The position numbers and the translations under genes were made by a program. A stretch of 35,861 bases of DNA from an uncultured Acetatifactor sp. Lineage in GTDB: Bacteria; Bacillota; Clostridia; Lachnospirales; Lachnospiraceae. This document shows, piece after piece, positions 1-7,367 of the stretch. The notes under the pieces were generated by a model. The model did not search any database. It saw only the letters and a program-made list of their open reading frames with translations, and was not told the origin of the DNA. Location: positions 1 to 35,861 of the forward strand of contig CAJUCT010000037.1 of assembly GCA_910585015.1 (NCBI GenBank), written 5' to 3'. Each line of letters opens with the position of its first letter. Positions within the stretch are counted from its first letter, which is position 1.

Positions 1-8
1 GAAACGAA

Positions 9-26
9 ACAATCAAGGTGAAGTAT
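9..26 (+). repeat. 18-bp repeat, left copy (inverted copy at 34340-34357)
   Basis: The 18 bases ACAATCAAGGTGAAGTAT occur here, and their exact reverse complement lies at 34340-34357. Identity stops sharply on both sides. This copy lies just beyond the 3' end of the large serine recombinase gene and its terminator, where an element boundary or attachment site is often found. In one frame it also encodes NQGEV followed by a stop, so it may be the tail of a plus-strand gene truncated by the window edge. Its role as an attachment site is inference. Confidence 0.6.
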
Positions 27-28
27 AA

Positions 29-76
29 AAAAGCTGTACCCCATATACGGCATTGCGCATATTGGGTACAGCTTTT
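29..76 (-). terminator. Terminator of the large serine recombinase gene
   Basis: A 13-bp perfect stem pairs AAAAGCTGTACCC (29-41) with GGGTACAGCTTTT (64-76). Read on the minus strand the hairpin ends in a run of T, and it starts at the recombinase stop codon. It is a good intrinsic terminator for the upstream minus-strand gene. Confidence 0.75.
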
Positions 77-1593
77 CATATTTTCCACTTTATCTCACAA
101 CTGTCCTCCGTGGCATGGATCACCACGATTAGCTGATCTACTACTTCCCTCTTATCGTCAAACTCCAGCTCGTCCCAGTGGTCCATATAGTTTTTCAACT
201 GCTCCGTGTTGTATCTCTCAGTATTTTCCAACGGAGACAGTTCGCTGAGTTCCTGGCGGTAGGCATTGATCTTCGCATCCAGTTCTTTTATCCGTCCGTT
301 GATGTAGTCCATCAAAATTCCGTCAGCATTAGCCACCTTATCAAGCAGCTTATTGATTTCGATTGTGACCTGCTCGATCTTCACGTTGATTTCCTGTATT
401 TTGGGATTCTCCGGTCTGTTTCCCGGCTTGGACAGGATTTCAAACTGCTTAACGTGTTCCTTCATCTCGGACAGAATAAATGCCTCCAATGCACCAGCGT
501 CAATGCCGCCAACACCTTCACAGCGGTTTGTCTGCATCCGGCGGCTACAGATGAAGTATCGGCCAATCTTAGTCTTTGCTTTCCTGATGGTCAGTGCGTA
601 ACCGCATTTGCCACACTTGATCTTACCTACCAGCCATGAGTTTTTGCCCTTTAGAGGTTTTACGACCTGCTTATTGTTAAGGCATTTCAGCCGTGCTCTT
701 AACCAAATATCAGAAGGTACGATTCCCTCATGCGGAGCTAAAACAACGTGCTGGCCTTCCAGGTGGATAGTCTTTCGTCCTGCGGACTTATCAGAGTAGA
801 GATAGCAGCCGAACAGCCCAATATAATCTTCCGGGCTGTTGTGGAGGATCGTCCCCTGGTCTTTGTAAAAGCGATACAGGTCCAGGTCTGCTCTAACATA
901 GACAGGGTTCTTAATCATCTCTGCAAGGCGGCATCTGTCCCAGCCACCATCTTTGCTTCGACTATTCGTGATGTTGTTCGCTACCAGATACCGTACAATA
1001 TCACCATAGGATGTTTGAGGCTCGGCATACAGGGTGAAAATCAGCTTTACGATTTCCGCTTCCTCCGGGATGGGTACATAGTGAGAGGTCTTTTTCCCGT
1101 CGATTATGTACGGCTCCAGCTTGTAGCCATACGGGATACGGCCTCCCATGTAGAACCCCCTGCGGCTACGGGAAACATAGGCATCCTGCACCCGCATCTG
1201 GATTGTCTCTCGCTCCAACTGGGCAAACACAATGCAGATATTCAGCATGGCCCGGCCCATCGGGGTTGATGTGTCGAATTTTTCCGTACAGGATACGAAC
1301 TCAACGCCGTATGACTGAAACTCGTTCATCATGTTAGCGAAGTCCAGAATGGAGCGGCTAATTCGGTCTAGCTTATAGACGATGACGCGCTTGACCTCGC
1401 CCCTGCGAATGGCTTCCAACATTAACTGGAACTGCGGACGGTCAGTGTTTTTGCCTGAGTATCCTTTATCTGTAAAGGTCTTATACTTCCCGCCTCTTGT
1501 TTCATATTGACAATGCTCAATCTGGCTCTCAATGCTGATGCTGTCCACCCGATCTACCGACTGCCTGCCGTAAATCGCATCATACTTTTCCAT
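76..1593 (-). CDS. Large serine recombinase (site-specific integrase/transposase)
   Basis: This 505-aa protein has the order typical of large serine recombinases. The N-terminal resolvase domain has the nucleophile motif YGRQS with Ser12, followed by the arginine-rich KLDRISRS segment and an LERETIQMR helix. Next come the recombinase domain (about 155-300), a zinc ribbon with CGKCG near residue 330 and a second cysteine pair 20-30 residues later, and a coiled coil at about 400-450. Such enzymes cut both strands through a phosphoserine link and integrate, excise or invert DNA between short att sites without host factors, apart from directionality proteins. It ends 50 bp from the 18-bp repeat at the window edge, suggesting it moves an element whose end is here. 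The ATG follows a purine-rich GAAAGGAGGGGGCTA site. Confidence 0.95.
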   Translation of the reverse strand: MEKYDAIYGRQSVDRVDSISIESQIEHCQYETRGGKYKTFTDKGYSGKNTDRPQFQLMLEAIRRGEVKRVIVYKLDRISRSILDFANMMNEFQSYGVEFVSCTEKFDTSTPMGRAMLNICIVFAQLERETIQMRVQDAYVSRSRRGFYMGGRIPYGYKLEPYIIDGKKTSHYVPIPEEAEIVKLIFTLYAEPQTSYGDIVRYLVANNITNSRSKDGGWDRCRLAEMIKNPVYVRADLDLYRFYKDQGTILHNSPEDYIGLFGCYLYSDKSAGRKTIHLEGQHVVLAPHEGIVPSDIWLRARLKCLNNKQVVKPLKGKNSWLVGKIKCGKCGYALTIRKAKTKIGRYFICSRRMQTNRCEGVGGIDAGALEAFILSEMKEHVKQFEILSKPGNRPENPKIQEINVKIEQVTIEINKLLDKVANADGILMDYINGRIKELDAKINAYRQELSELSPLENTERYNTEQLKNYMDHWDELEFDDKREVVDQLIVVIHATEDSCEIKWKI

Positions 1594-1621
1594 TAGCCCC
1601 CTCCTTTCTGGCTTTTTATGA

Positions 1622-1658
1622 AAGGAGCCGCCAGCGGTTCTTACCGTAGCGGCTCCTT
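1622..1658. terminator. GC-rich hairpin between recombinase and upstream small gene
   Basis: AAGGAGCCGC (1622-1631) pairs with GCGGCTCCTT (1649-1658). On the plus strand it is followed by CTTTTT; on the minus strand the T-run is weaker. It sits between the 60-aa gene and the recombinase, so it could reduce read-through into the recombinase. The arm also resembles a ribosome binding site, so it may sequester one. Confidence 0.5.
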
Positions 1659-1662
1659 CTTT

Positions 1663-1845
1663 TTAACTTACACTCTTGCTCATGTATTTGTGGAATACCC
1701 GGTACAGCCCGTCTTGAACTTTCTTCCCCATCAGCTCACGTTCCTCTTGGCTGTTGAACACGGGTATCAGGTTTCTGACTGTAATCTCTCTTTCTCCAAC
1801 AATCGCTTTGCGCTCCATGGGTGCGTAACTTGTAATGTCATCCAT
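1663..1845 (-). CDS. Small uncharacterised protein upstream of the serine recombinase
   Basis: This 60-aa protein of no recognised family has a charged N-terminus (MDDITSYAPMERKAIVGER), a VRNLIPVF segment and a basic C-terminus. The ATG is preceded by AAAGGGGGCATATTTA, an acceptable ribosome binding site. It lies about 70 bp upstream of the serine recombinase on the same strand and probably shares its transcript. Short genes in this position sometimes encode recombination directionality factors or accessory transposon proteins. That role is a guess from position only; no DNA-binding motif is evident. Confidence 0.6.
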   Translation of the reverse strand: MDDITSYAPMERKAIVGEREITVRNLIPVFNSQEERELMGKKVQDGLYRVFHKYMSKSVS

Positions 1846-1912
1846 TAAATATGCCCCCTTTCCAGTTACCTACCAAGTACCCGCCCTTATTCTATTCGGC
1901 GGTACAGCTATC

Positions 1913-1927
1913 CTATGACGAGTTCAT
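1913..1927 (-). CDS. Possible four-residue leader peptide (MNSS)
   Basis: On the minus strand a perfect AAGGAGG is followed after 5 bases by ATG AAC TCG TCA TAG. The strong site with an immediate stop lies about 70 bp upstream of the 60-aa gene. It may be a regulatory micro-ORF or the remnant of a decayed gene. Confidence 0.25.
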   Translation of the reverse strand: MNSS

Positions 1928-2066
1928 AATAACCTCCTTGCGTGTTTTGACAAAGGGTATGAAGTATACTGGTGTATAATATATGCTTGGAAATCTAGCA
2001 TATGCGCTGCTACACATCCGTCAAACTACTGTAGTTGCCGTGTGGTTCATCCAAAGTGATTTTGTC

Positions 2067-2573
2067 TCAAATGATAATCACACGGGCACCATTATTATTG
2101 CCGTAGGTTCTGAATCCGTTCACTTCAAAAGTATAATCTTTCGCTATTAAGCAACCATCATACTCAGGTTTACCGCCAACTGTGAGGATCGTCTCTTTTG
2201 AGTCATTGGGATTCTCAAAATTATGAACATAGACTTGGATCTGATCCCCCTGCAACCGCTCACTCGGCCAATTCTCAGGATTGGAACTGACTGACAGTAG
2301 GGCCAAATATTCACTGGACCTTCCAAACTCAATGGCGTGGTACACCATACTTTGAGTTCGTGCTTCGAAATCGGCCATGAGCTTGACGTATCGTGGGTCA
2401 TACTCAATCGTGTCGATTGAAGACAAGAACATTCCACATATGTAAGAATAGTACACCCGTCCTTGCTTATAGTAATTCAGGATGTTTTGATATAGGTGGA
2501 AGCGTCTAGTCAAGGCACCAAGCCGCGCGATGGCCTCTTTACGCTGCAATGCTTTCAGTTCTTTTGTCTCCAT
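2067..2573 (-). CDS. Uncharacterised 168-aa protein
   Basis: I do not recognise the family. The N-terminal 40 residues look helical (METKELKALQRKEAIARLGA). A region rich in tyrosine and phenylalanine follows, and the C-terminal half looks like beta strands (TILTVGGKPEYDG, GFRTYGNNNGARVIII). There is no signal peptide or membrane segment. The start is supported by AAAAGGAGGACTTACC just upstream of the ATG. It stands alone, with about 220 bp to the next gene downstream and a gene-poor region upstream. A cargo function is likely but cannot be named. Confidence 0.7.
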   Translation of the reverse strand: METKELKALQRKEAIARLGALTRRFHLYQNILNYYKQGRVYYSYICGMFLSSIDTIEYDPRYVKLMADFEARTQSMVYHAIEFGRSSEYLALLSVSSNPENWPSERLQGDQIQVYVHNFENPNDSKETILTVGGKPEYDGCLIAKDYTFEVNGFRTYGNNNGARVIII

Positions 2574-2639
2574 GGTAAGTCCTCCTTTTAAAATGTCGAA
2601 AATGTTGTAGGTACTATGTGCGTGAATGGCTTTGGGTGC

Positions 2640-2876
2640 GTGTCACACCCAGCCCTTGACGGATTCGTTGGGAGCGAACAAAGCTCCCGCCCTATAAGGT
2701 GGTCCAAAAACTACGCAACCGTCACGCAGGCGCAAGTTCGCCCGGTTACATAGCTTCTGGAGCAGTTGCTTACAGGGAGCAGGCTCGTCAGGTCGGCCTA
2801 CCGTGTTTCCTGCATCCCACACGGCAAGGGACAGCCATATTGGGTTGTCAAGGTGCAAAAGGGCACAAAAAAATCC
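2640..2876. other. Gene-poor GC-rich stretch; possible remnant
   Basis: No credible gene is seen. A 71-codon minus-strand frame (2643-2858) lacks a convincing ribosome binding site. The composition is richer in GC than the AT-rich DNA to the right. It directly abuts the inverted-repeat element at 2877. I suspect a decayed insertion-sequence end but see no transposase fragment. Confidence 0.3.
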
Positions 2877-2984
2877 GGTACATTATCAACGTACCGAATA
2901 ACAAGGTGAGAAGGTACAGTAACCCTCCTTAGAAGGTATAATGACCCCTTTGTTCTGTTATTCGTGTGTCGTTGATAATGTACC
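2877..2984. mobile_element. 108-bp MITE-like element with inverted ends
   Basis: GGTACATTATCAACG (2877-2891) is repeated exactly, inverted, at 2970-2984. A second matching block, CGAATAACA (2895-2903), pairs with TGTTATTCG (2956-2964). Inside are two near-identical 20-base direct repeats beginning AGAAGGTA (about 2910 and 2931). No coding capacity is present and no clear target duplication was found. It may be a miniature inverted-repeat transposon or a recombinase binding site. Confidence 0.6.
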
Positions 2985-2999
2985 AGGAAAAGCTATAAT
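2972..2999 (+). promoter_or_regulatory. Outward promoter from the MITE-like right end
   Basis: TTGATA (2972-2977) lies inside the right inverted repeat. After a 16-base spacer comes TATAAT (2994-2999). It points to the right, towards the 62-aa frame and the 560-aa gene. The left end has the same -35 pointing outward but no matching -10. Confidence 0.5.
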
Positions 3000-3060
3000 A
3001 AATATACGATGCACACAATACCCAGTATTCAATTTTTAGTAGGAAGGAGTATAACACACT

Positions 3061-3249
3061 ATGGTTCGTTTGTCAATAGGTAACTTAAAAATTTTTCTGC
3101 TGACTATAGTAGCAATACCCCCGATTCCCAGGGCATATCGGCTCACGTTTGACATCAGAAGTCCTTGGATAACTCTTTCGACAGCTTTCGACATAACAAA
3201 TGAGTTATTCAACTGGACGCTTATATCCAACCCAGCTTTCTGTTGTTAA
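3061..3249 (+). CDS. Doubtful small protein (62 aa)
   Basis: The frame starts MVRLSIGNLKIFLLTIVAIPPIP and could form one short hydrophobic segment near residues 8-22. AGGAAGGAG lies about 10 bases before the ATG, and a promoter at 2972-2999 could transcribe it. No family is recognised. An opposite-strand frame covers the same DNA but has no ribosome binding site. It may instead be untranslated leader for the 560-aa gene. Confidence 0.25.
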   Translation: MVRLSIGNLKIFLLTIVAIPPIPRAYRLTFDIRSPWITLSTAFDITNELFNWTLISNPAFCC

Positions 3250-3253
3250 ATTC

Positions 3254-3282
3254 TTGAAATTCCCCTGTTTATGTTATAAAAT
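3254..3282 (+). promoter_or_regulatory. Promoter of the 560-aa gene
   Basis: TTGAAA (3254-3259), a 17-base spacer and TAAAAT (3277-3282, within TATAAAAT) form a near-consensus vegetative promoter. It lies about 45 bases upstream of the start codon at 3329. Confidence 0.65.
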
Positions 3283-3328
3283 AAGTTTTGAAGTCATAGC
3301 CCGAATACTAAATTGAGGTGATATGAAT

Positions 3329-5011
3329 ATGTTTGACGATCTGCCAGCTTCCAATAATACGCCTAAAAAGGACAAGGCAAAGCGGAACAAAATCAAAGTA
3401 TATCATTGGAACTATGATGACGATTCCGTAGGATATGTATTATACCGCTCCAGCAAAAAAGCTTGGTCTGGGCCGTTTGAGTGCTCAAAGAGGGAATTAG
3501 AGGAACAATACCCTCCCCAAAGTAGCGAGGACTCAAAGACCGAGTGGGAACATCTCACAATCAATTCTGGACTGGACTTTGTAACCAAGGACAGTTTACC
3601 CAAGAGGGACGATGCCAAAGGAAAAGCGGGTCTTATAGCTATAAAAAGTCTCCTCGAATCTTGCGGCTCGGATTCAAAATCCATGCAGGCCATGATAACG
3701 TTGTTTTCTTCTGTCCTATCTGGATACTGTGCAAGGGTAAGTAGTGATTATTACCCAGACTATATCTCACCAAAGGAGATCCGCGCTCCAATCATCACGA
3801 TTGATAAAAGGGATAATACATTTCAGGCCCTTGAGCAAATCACACAGTCTTTAGCTATGCCGACCAACACAAACACCTCTGAAAACGTCATATTTGCTGT
3901 CAATCCAACAGTTCAAATTGAGTACAGCCCAATATTATCAGGCCGACAGGCTGATCTGAAAATCACAGACATTGCTAATCTACGTCTATCTATAAAGGAT
4001 GCACCGGAACTGTCAGTAAAGCGAGTGCTACCACAATATAGAGATACAGCAGTTTTGGTTGACTGTCGTTGCTTTCCGGCAAAGCAAATTTCCGCTTTCA
4101 TCCAGAGAAATCGCTGGATCAGCATTGTTTTGATTGCTGCTCCAAAAGGCAAACTTCGTAGCGATCCAATCAATGTTGATGGCTCTGTCCTAGCGAGATT
4201 CACCGAAAGCTGGGATCAGGATGCTGTTCATTACTTGGTTGGGCGCTTTATTCGGTATCTGCTCAAAAAAGTTGGACACAAAAGGAAATGGGCAGAATCC
4301 TTGAAAGAATATTTTAAGACTATCAATCAAAAGGTTATCCGCTATAATTCTCAGGAGTTAAACCCCGCAGTCAAAGGTACCAAACACTACCATACAACCC
4401 TTCAAATGCTGGCACTGATGCTATTTGTATATTCGCTGGCTGACGATGAAGCAATCACTGTAGATGAAGCGGTAGACCTTTTGACAGAATGGTACAATGT
4501 GCTACTTCCTGGTTGCTGCCTAAAGGGGAATACGGATGAAGTTGATAAGGCTGAAGAAATGTCCAAGAATGAGCCAGAATCACTCCAGTCTCAGATTGAG
4601 AAGGTGATTCTAAATATTTTACAAGCAGATGATGGACGACATATCTGCTACGTTCCCAAAGGCGGTTATTATCCAACGAATGCTTCTGACAGCGATGCCA
4701 CACAATACTGGGGATATGTGAAAAGATATGAGCCAAAGAAGCAGGACTCCTTTTTATCCTTCCAGATTAGGCAAAAAGATTTCCAAAAGTTATTTACTGA
4801 CAGCTACCATGAGTATGAATGCGATTCGCTTATTAAAGCAGTTCAGTCTTTGGGCCTGGATTATATAAGTGGAATGACCAAGTTTCGTATGTATGCGAAT
4901 GAAGAAGAGAAAGGCCGTACAACCAATGGCCTAATGTTTATCATTGATAAAATGGATTTTCTTCCCAGCGAGATTCTTGAACGGCTGAAAAATATGGAGT
5001 GCGCTCATTGA
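3329..5011 (+). CDS. Uncharacterised 560-aa protein, possibly a degenerate helicase-like element protein
   Basis: No domain is recognised with confidence. The N-terminus is acidic and basic mixed (FDDLPASNN, then a lysine-rich stretch), followed by alpha/beta sequence. The central part (about 150-340) has the rhythm of DUF927-like or primase-associated helicases, but I find no Walker A or B motif, so any ATPase would be dead. The last 110 residues (HICYVPKGGYY onward) look like a winged-helix or ligand-binding region. GAGGTG lies 8 bases from the ATG at 3329 but only 2 from the one at 3323, so the later start is preferred. It has its own promoter and is convergent with the AAA-ATPase gene across a shared terminator. 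Confidence 0.75.
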   Translation: MFDDLPASNNTPKKDKAKRNKIKVYHWNYDDDSVGYVLYRSSKKAWSGPFECSKRELEEQYPPQSSEDSKTEWEHLTINSGLDFVTKDSLPKRDDAKGKAGLIAIKSLLESCGSDSKSMQAMITLFSSVLSGYCARVSSDYYPDYISPKEIRAPIITIDKRDNTFQALEQITQSLAMPTNTNTSENVIFAVNPTVQIEYSPILSGRQADLKITDIANLRLSIKDAPELSVKRVLPQYRDTAVLVDCRCFPAKQISAFIQRNRWISIVLIAAPKGKLRSDPINVDGSVLARFTESWDQDAVHYLVGRFIRYLLKKVGHKRKWAESLKEYFKTINQKVIRYNSQELNPAVKGTKHYHTTLQMLALMLFVYSLADDEAITVDEAVDLLTEWYNVLLPGCCLKGNTDEVDKAEEMSKNEPESLQSQIEKVILNILQADDGRHICYVPKGGYYPTNASDSDATQYWGYVKRYEPKKQDSFLSFQIRQKDFQKLFTDSYHEYECDSLIKAVQSLGLDYISGMTKFRMYANEEEKGRTTNGLMFIIDKMDFLPSEILERLKNMECAH

Positions 5012-5176
5012 TAACTTTTTATTGCCAAAAGCTGCCGGTTTTGGCTGTGTTCCGTGTTCTCCTGTTCCCCGTTCCTTGGAGCTACTCTTACTAACTGTAC
5101 CGCTGCCCTCACTATAAGCAGCCATGCTTTGAAACCGATCCTTCTTTATTGTGTAGTTCGGGCTGATTTGAAAAGC

Positions 5177-5212
5177 AATCCGCAGAGTGGAAATACACCC
5201 ACTCTGCGGATT
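5177..5212. terminator. Bidirectional terminator
   Basis: The 14-bp perfect stem AATCCGCAGAGTGG / CCACTCTGCGGATT has an 8-base loop and is followed by T residues on both strands. It lies between the convergent 560-aa and AAA-ATPase genes. Confidence 0.8.
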
Positions 5213-5216
5213 TTCG

Positions 5217-7109
5217 CTATACTGGACTCGTCATCCGGCCCTTTTCCCCGAACCTATCACACGTTGCCTTGACCTCCACTTCCTTCCCGGAAAAAGCAAC
5301 TCCGAAGTTGTATACCGTTTGAACCCCCTGGGATCGCAGTTCAGTGTCATAATGCTGATCTCGGATTTGTTGCAAGGCTGCTTGGGCCAGCTCTGCCAGT
5401 TTCTCCTTAGCACACCCTTTTGATGCCTTCAGCTCGATTAGAACCCCGGGCAAACGGATTGCTTTAGGCATCAGGCAAATGTCGTACCTTCCCTCCCCTG
5501 CTTCCCGATTCGATGTGACTCGATACTGATCCATGGCGGCACATAGACCAAGCATAAGGCCGTGATAAAAATTCTCCCCCATTGTATCATAGTAACTCCC
5601 CGATTGGAGTAGCAGCTTACGCAAGCCTTGTTGTAGACCTTTAGCATCATTGGAGTACACAGCCAGTTGAATCTTCGAGGCTGTAGATTGTGGGATAATG
5701 TTTTCCAGTTTTCCCAAAATCTCATTGCGATAAACGCCAGCAATCTCCTTATTTGGGATTGCCACAGCATAAAAATCGTTGCTACCGATCAGCATTCGTT
5801 CTCCTACGGGTTTCAGGTATCCAGCCATCAGCAGAAAGCTGAAAATGCTGGCGGGATTGTTATGAATTTGAGGATAAATTACGCTGGTGTCAATCATAGT
5901 CTTTAGGGATTCCCCATGAAGAAGTCTTGTCAAGTTATCCGTGGCCTCTCCATCTGAAAGCATCAAAATCTCGTTGATGACATCATTACTGCCTGTGGAC
6001 TGCCAAAAGGCTTTAGGCTGACACTCATTGGCGAAATAGTTAATAACAGACCATGGATTGAAAATCTCTGTCCGTCCAAACTGGTAGCCATCATACCAAT
6101 CGCAAATTTCACGATATTTGTCCTCAGCCATAAAATAAGCTGCCATTTTAAGAACTTCATCGTGTGTGAAACCAAAATATTCGCTATAGCGGTTGTCCAG
6201 TACCGAGTTGATTTTCAAGTTGTTTAATCCGCTGAAAATGCTTTCCTTTGCTACCCGCAGAATACCCGTCATGAAGCCAAACGTCAAGTGCGGATTGTCC
6301 TTTAGGCCACCTGAAAAAAGATTTCTCATGAACCCAACAACATCGTCATAAAAGCCGGAGGAATGGCCCTGCTGAATGGGTGTATCATATTCGTCGATGA
6401 TAATTATAGGAGCAATTCCATAGTGTTCGTCTAGCATTTGAGAGAGCATTTGTAACCCATGTGTCATTTCTTCTTCTGTCGCCATCCGTGCAATGATTTT
6501 CTCATAATATTCCTGTTCATAGGCATTACACTTTTCACTGGCCCGGAGTTCCTGGTGACGTAAATATTCCTGGGCAAAAATTACACCAATGTCTTGTAAT
6601 GTCTTTTCCCAGCTTGAAAACTTTACATCTTTGAACGTGACAAAAATGGCAGGATACTTGCCCTGATGATCTCGATATTTTTTCCCAGCCTTCCAAATAT
6701 TTTTATTCTTAAAGTAAACCGATGTATCTTCGTCCGTTTTTTCAAAGAAGGTGCGAATCATATCCATATTCAAAGTTTTCCCAAACCTACGGGGACGGGT
6801 AAACAAGGACACCTTAGCCTGTTCGTCCAGGAAGTCCCGAATCAGCAGAGTTTTGTCTACATAGTAATACTTCGTTGAAGCAGAGCGATAGTCCGAAATA
6901 CCTACAGGCAAGGGTAGTCTTTCATAGTTGCTTTCCTGACTTGCCCTACGCCGTTTATCCATTGGCTTGCCAGTTCCCACTGGAATAAGCCAAGAACTAC
7001 CTGACTTCACCGCCCCGGTAATGCGTCCCTCATTACAGTATTTGGATACTCGACGATCTGAGATACCCCAGAGGCCAGCAGCCTCTTTCGTGGTCATCAT
7101 GCCTTCCAT
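5217..7109 (-). CDS. AAA-ATPase-like protein with C-terminal PD-(D/E)XK nuclease domain and N-terminal HTH
   Basis: The first 50 residues form a MerR/excisionase-type HTH (TTKEAAGLWGISDRRVSKYC, residues 6-25). From about residue 75 comes the AAA-ATPase-like domain: YYYVDKTLLI, the P-loop variant FTRPRRFGKT (103-112), and Walker B IIIIDEYDTPI (235-245). Near the C-terminus, GRYDICLMP followed by GVLIELKAS matches the PD-(D/E)XK_9 nuclease core, with Asp and Glu-x-Lys intact. Such proteins are abundant and multiplied in gut Firmicutes and Bacteroidetes, and their role is unsettled (mobile-element or nuclease function has been proposed). The HTH fusion is notable because the promoter carries dyads, suggesting self-repression. 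The start at 7109 is preceded by AAAGGGGATAATGGT. Confidence 0.9.
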   Translation of the reverse strand: MEGMMTTKEAAGLWGISDRRVSKYCNEGRITGAVKSGSSWLIPVGTGKPMDKRRRASQESNYERLPLPVGISDYRSASTKYYYVDKTLLIRDFLDEQAKVSLFTRPRRFGKTLNMDMIRTFFEKTDEDTSVYFKNKNIWKAGKKYRDHQGKYPAIFVTFKDVKFSSWEKTLQDIGVIFAQEYLRHQELRASEKCNAYEQEYYEKIIARMATEEEMTHGLQMLSQMLDEHYGIAPIIIIDEYDTPIQQGHSSGFYDDVVGFMRNLFSGGLKDNPHLTFGFMTGILRVAKESIFSGLNNLKINSVLDNRYSEYFGFTHDEVLKMAAYFMAEDKYREICDWYDGYQFGRTEIFNPWSVINYFANECQPKAFWQSTGSNDVINEILMLSDGEATDNLTRLLHGESLKTMIDTSVIYPQIHNNPASIFSFLLMAGYLKPVGERMLIGSNDFYAVAIPNKEIAGVYRNEILGKLENIIPQSTASKIQLAVYSNDAKGLQQGLRKLLLQSGSYYDTMGENFYHGLMLGLCAAMDQYRVTSNREAGEGRYDICLMPKAIRLPGVLIELKASKGCAKEKLAELAQAALQQIRDQHYDTELRSQGVQTVYNFGVAFSGKEVEVKATCDRFGEKGRMTSPV

Positions 7110-7142
7110 ACCATTATCCCCTTTACGATTCCTGGTGAACCT

Positions 7143-7204
7143 AGTATATCCACTTCCCGGAACAATGTCAAGTGTTTGCGGAATAATAGAATCAAATTAT
7201 TCCG
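7143..7204 (-). promoter_or_regulatory. Promoter and operator-like dyads of the AAA-ATPase gene
   Basis: On the minus strand TTGACA (7171-7166), a 17-base spacer and TATACT (7148-7143) form a near-perfect promoter. The palindrome TTCCCGGAA (7154-7162) lies in the spacer. A 9-bp inverted repeat, CGGAATAAT / ATTATTCCG (7179-7187 and 7196-7204), lies just upstream of the -35. The shared TTCC/GGAA halves suggest a repressor operator, plausibly for the gene's own N-terminal HTH. Confidence 0.7.
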
Positions 7205-7367
7205 GGAGCGAGTGACAACATTCTTCCCGCGCTAGAGCATCAGGAAAAGATGAACGCTCCCACGTTTGAGAGTGTCAATCCATAGCCACTGTCCTTTCTC
7301 GTCGGATATGTCCCTTGATGTTAAGAGATATAGGTATGGTGTCAAAGTTCGTGAATGTACCTATATT

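Noticed and set aside
1947..1980. TTGACA followed by TATAAT on the plus strand
   Set aside because: The spacer is 22 bases, too long for a vegetative promoter, and no plus-strand gene follows closely.
2643..2858. A 71-codon minus-strand frame in the gene-poor region
   Set aside because: No ribosome binding site and no plausible fold; it is treated as part of a possible insertion-sequence remnant.
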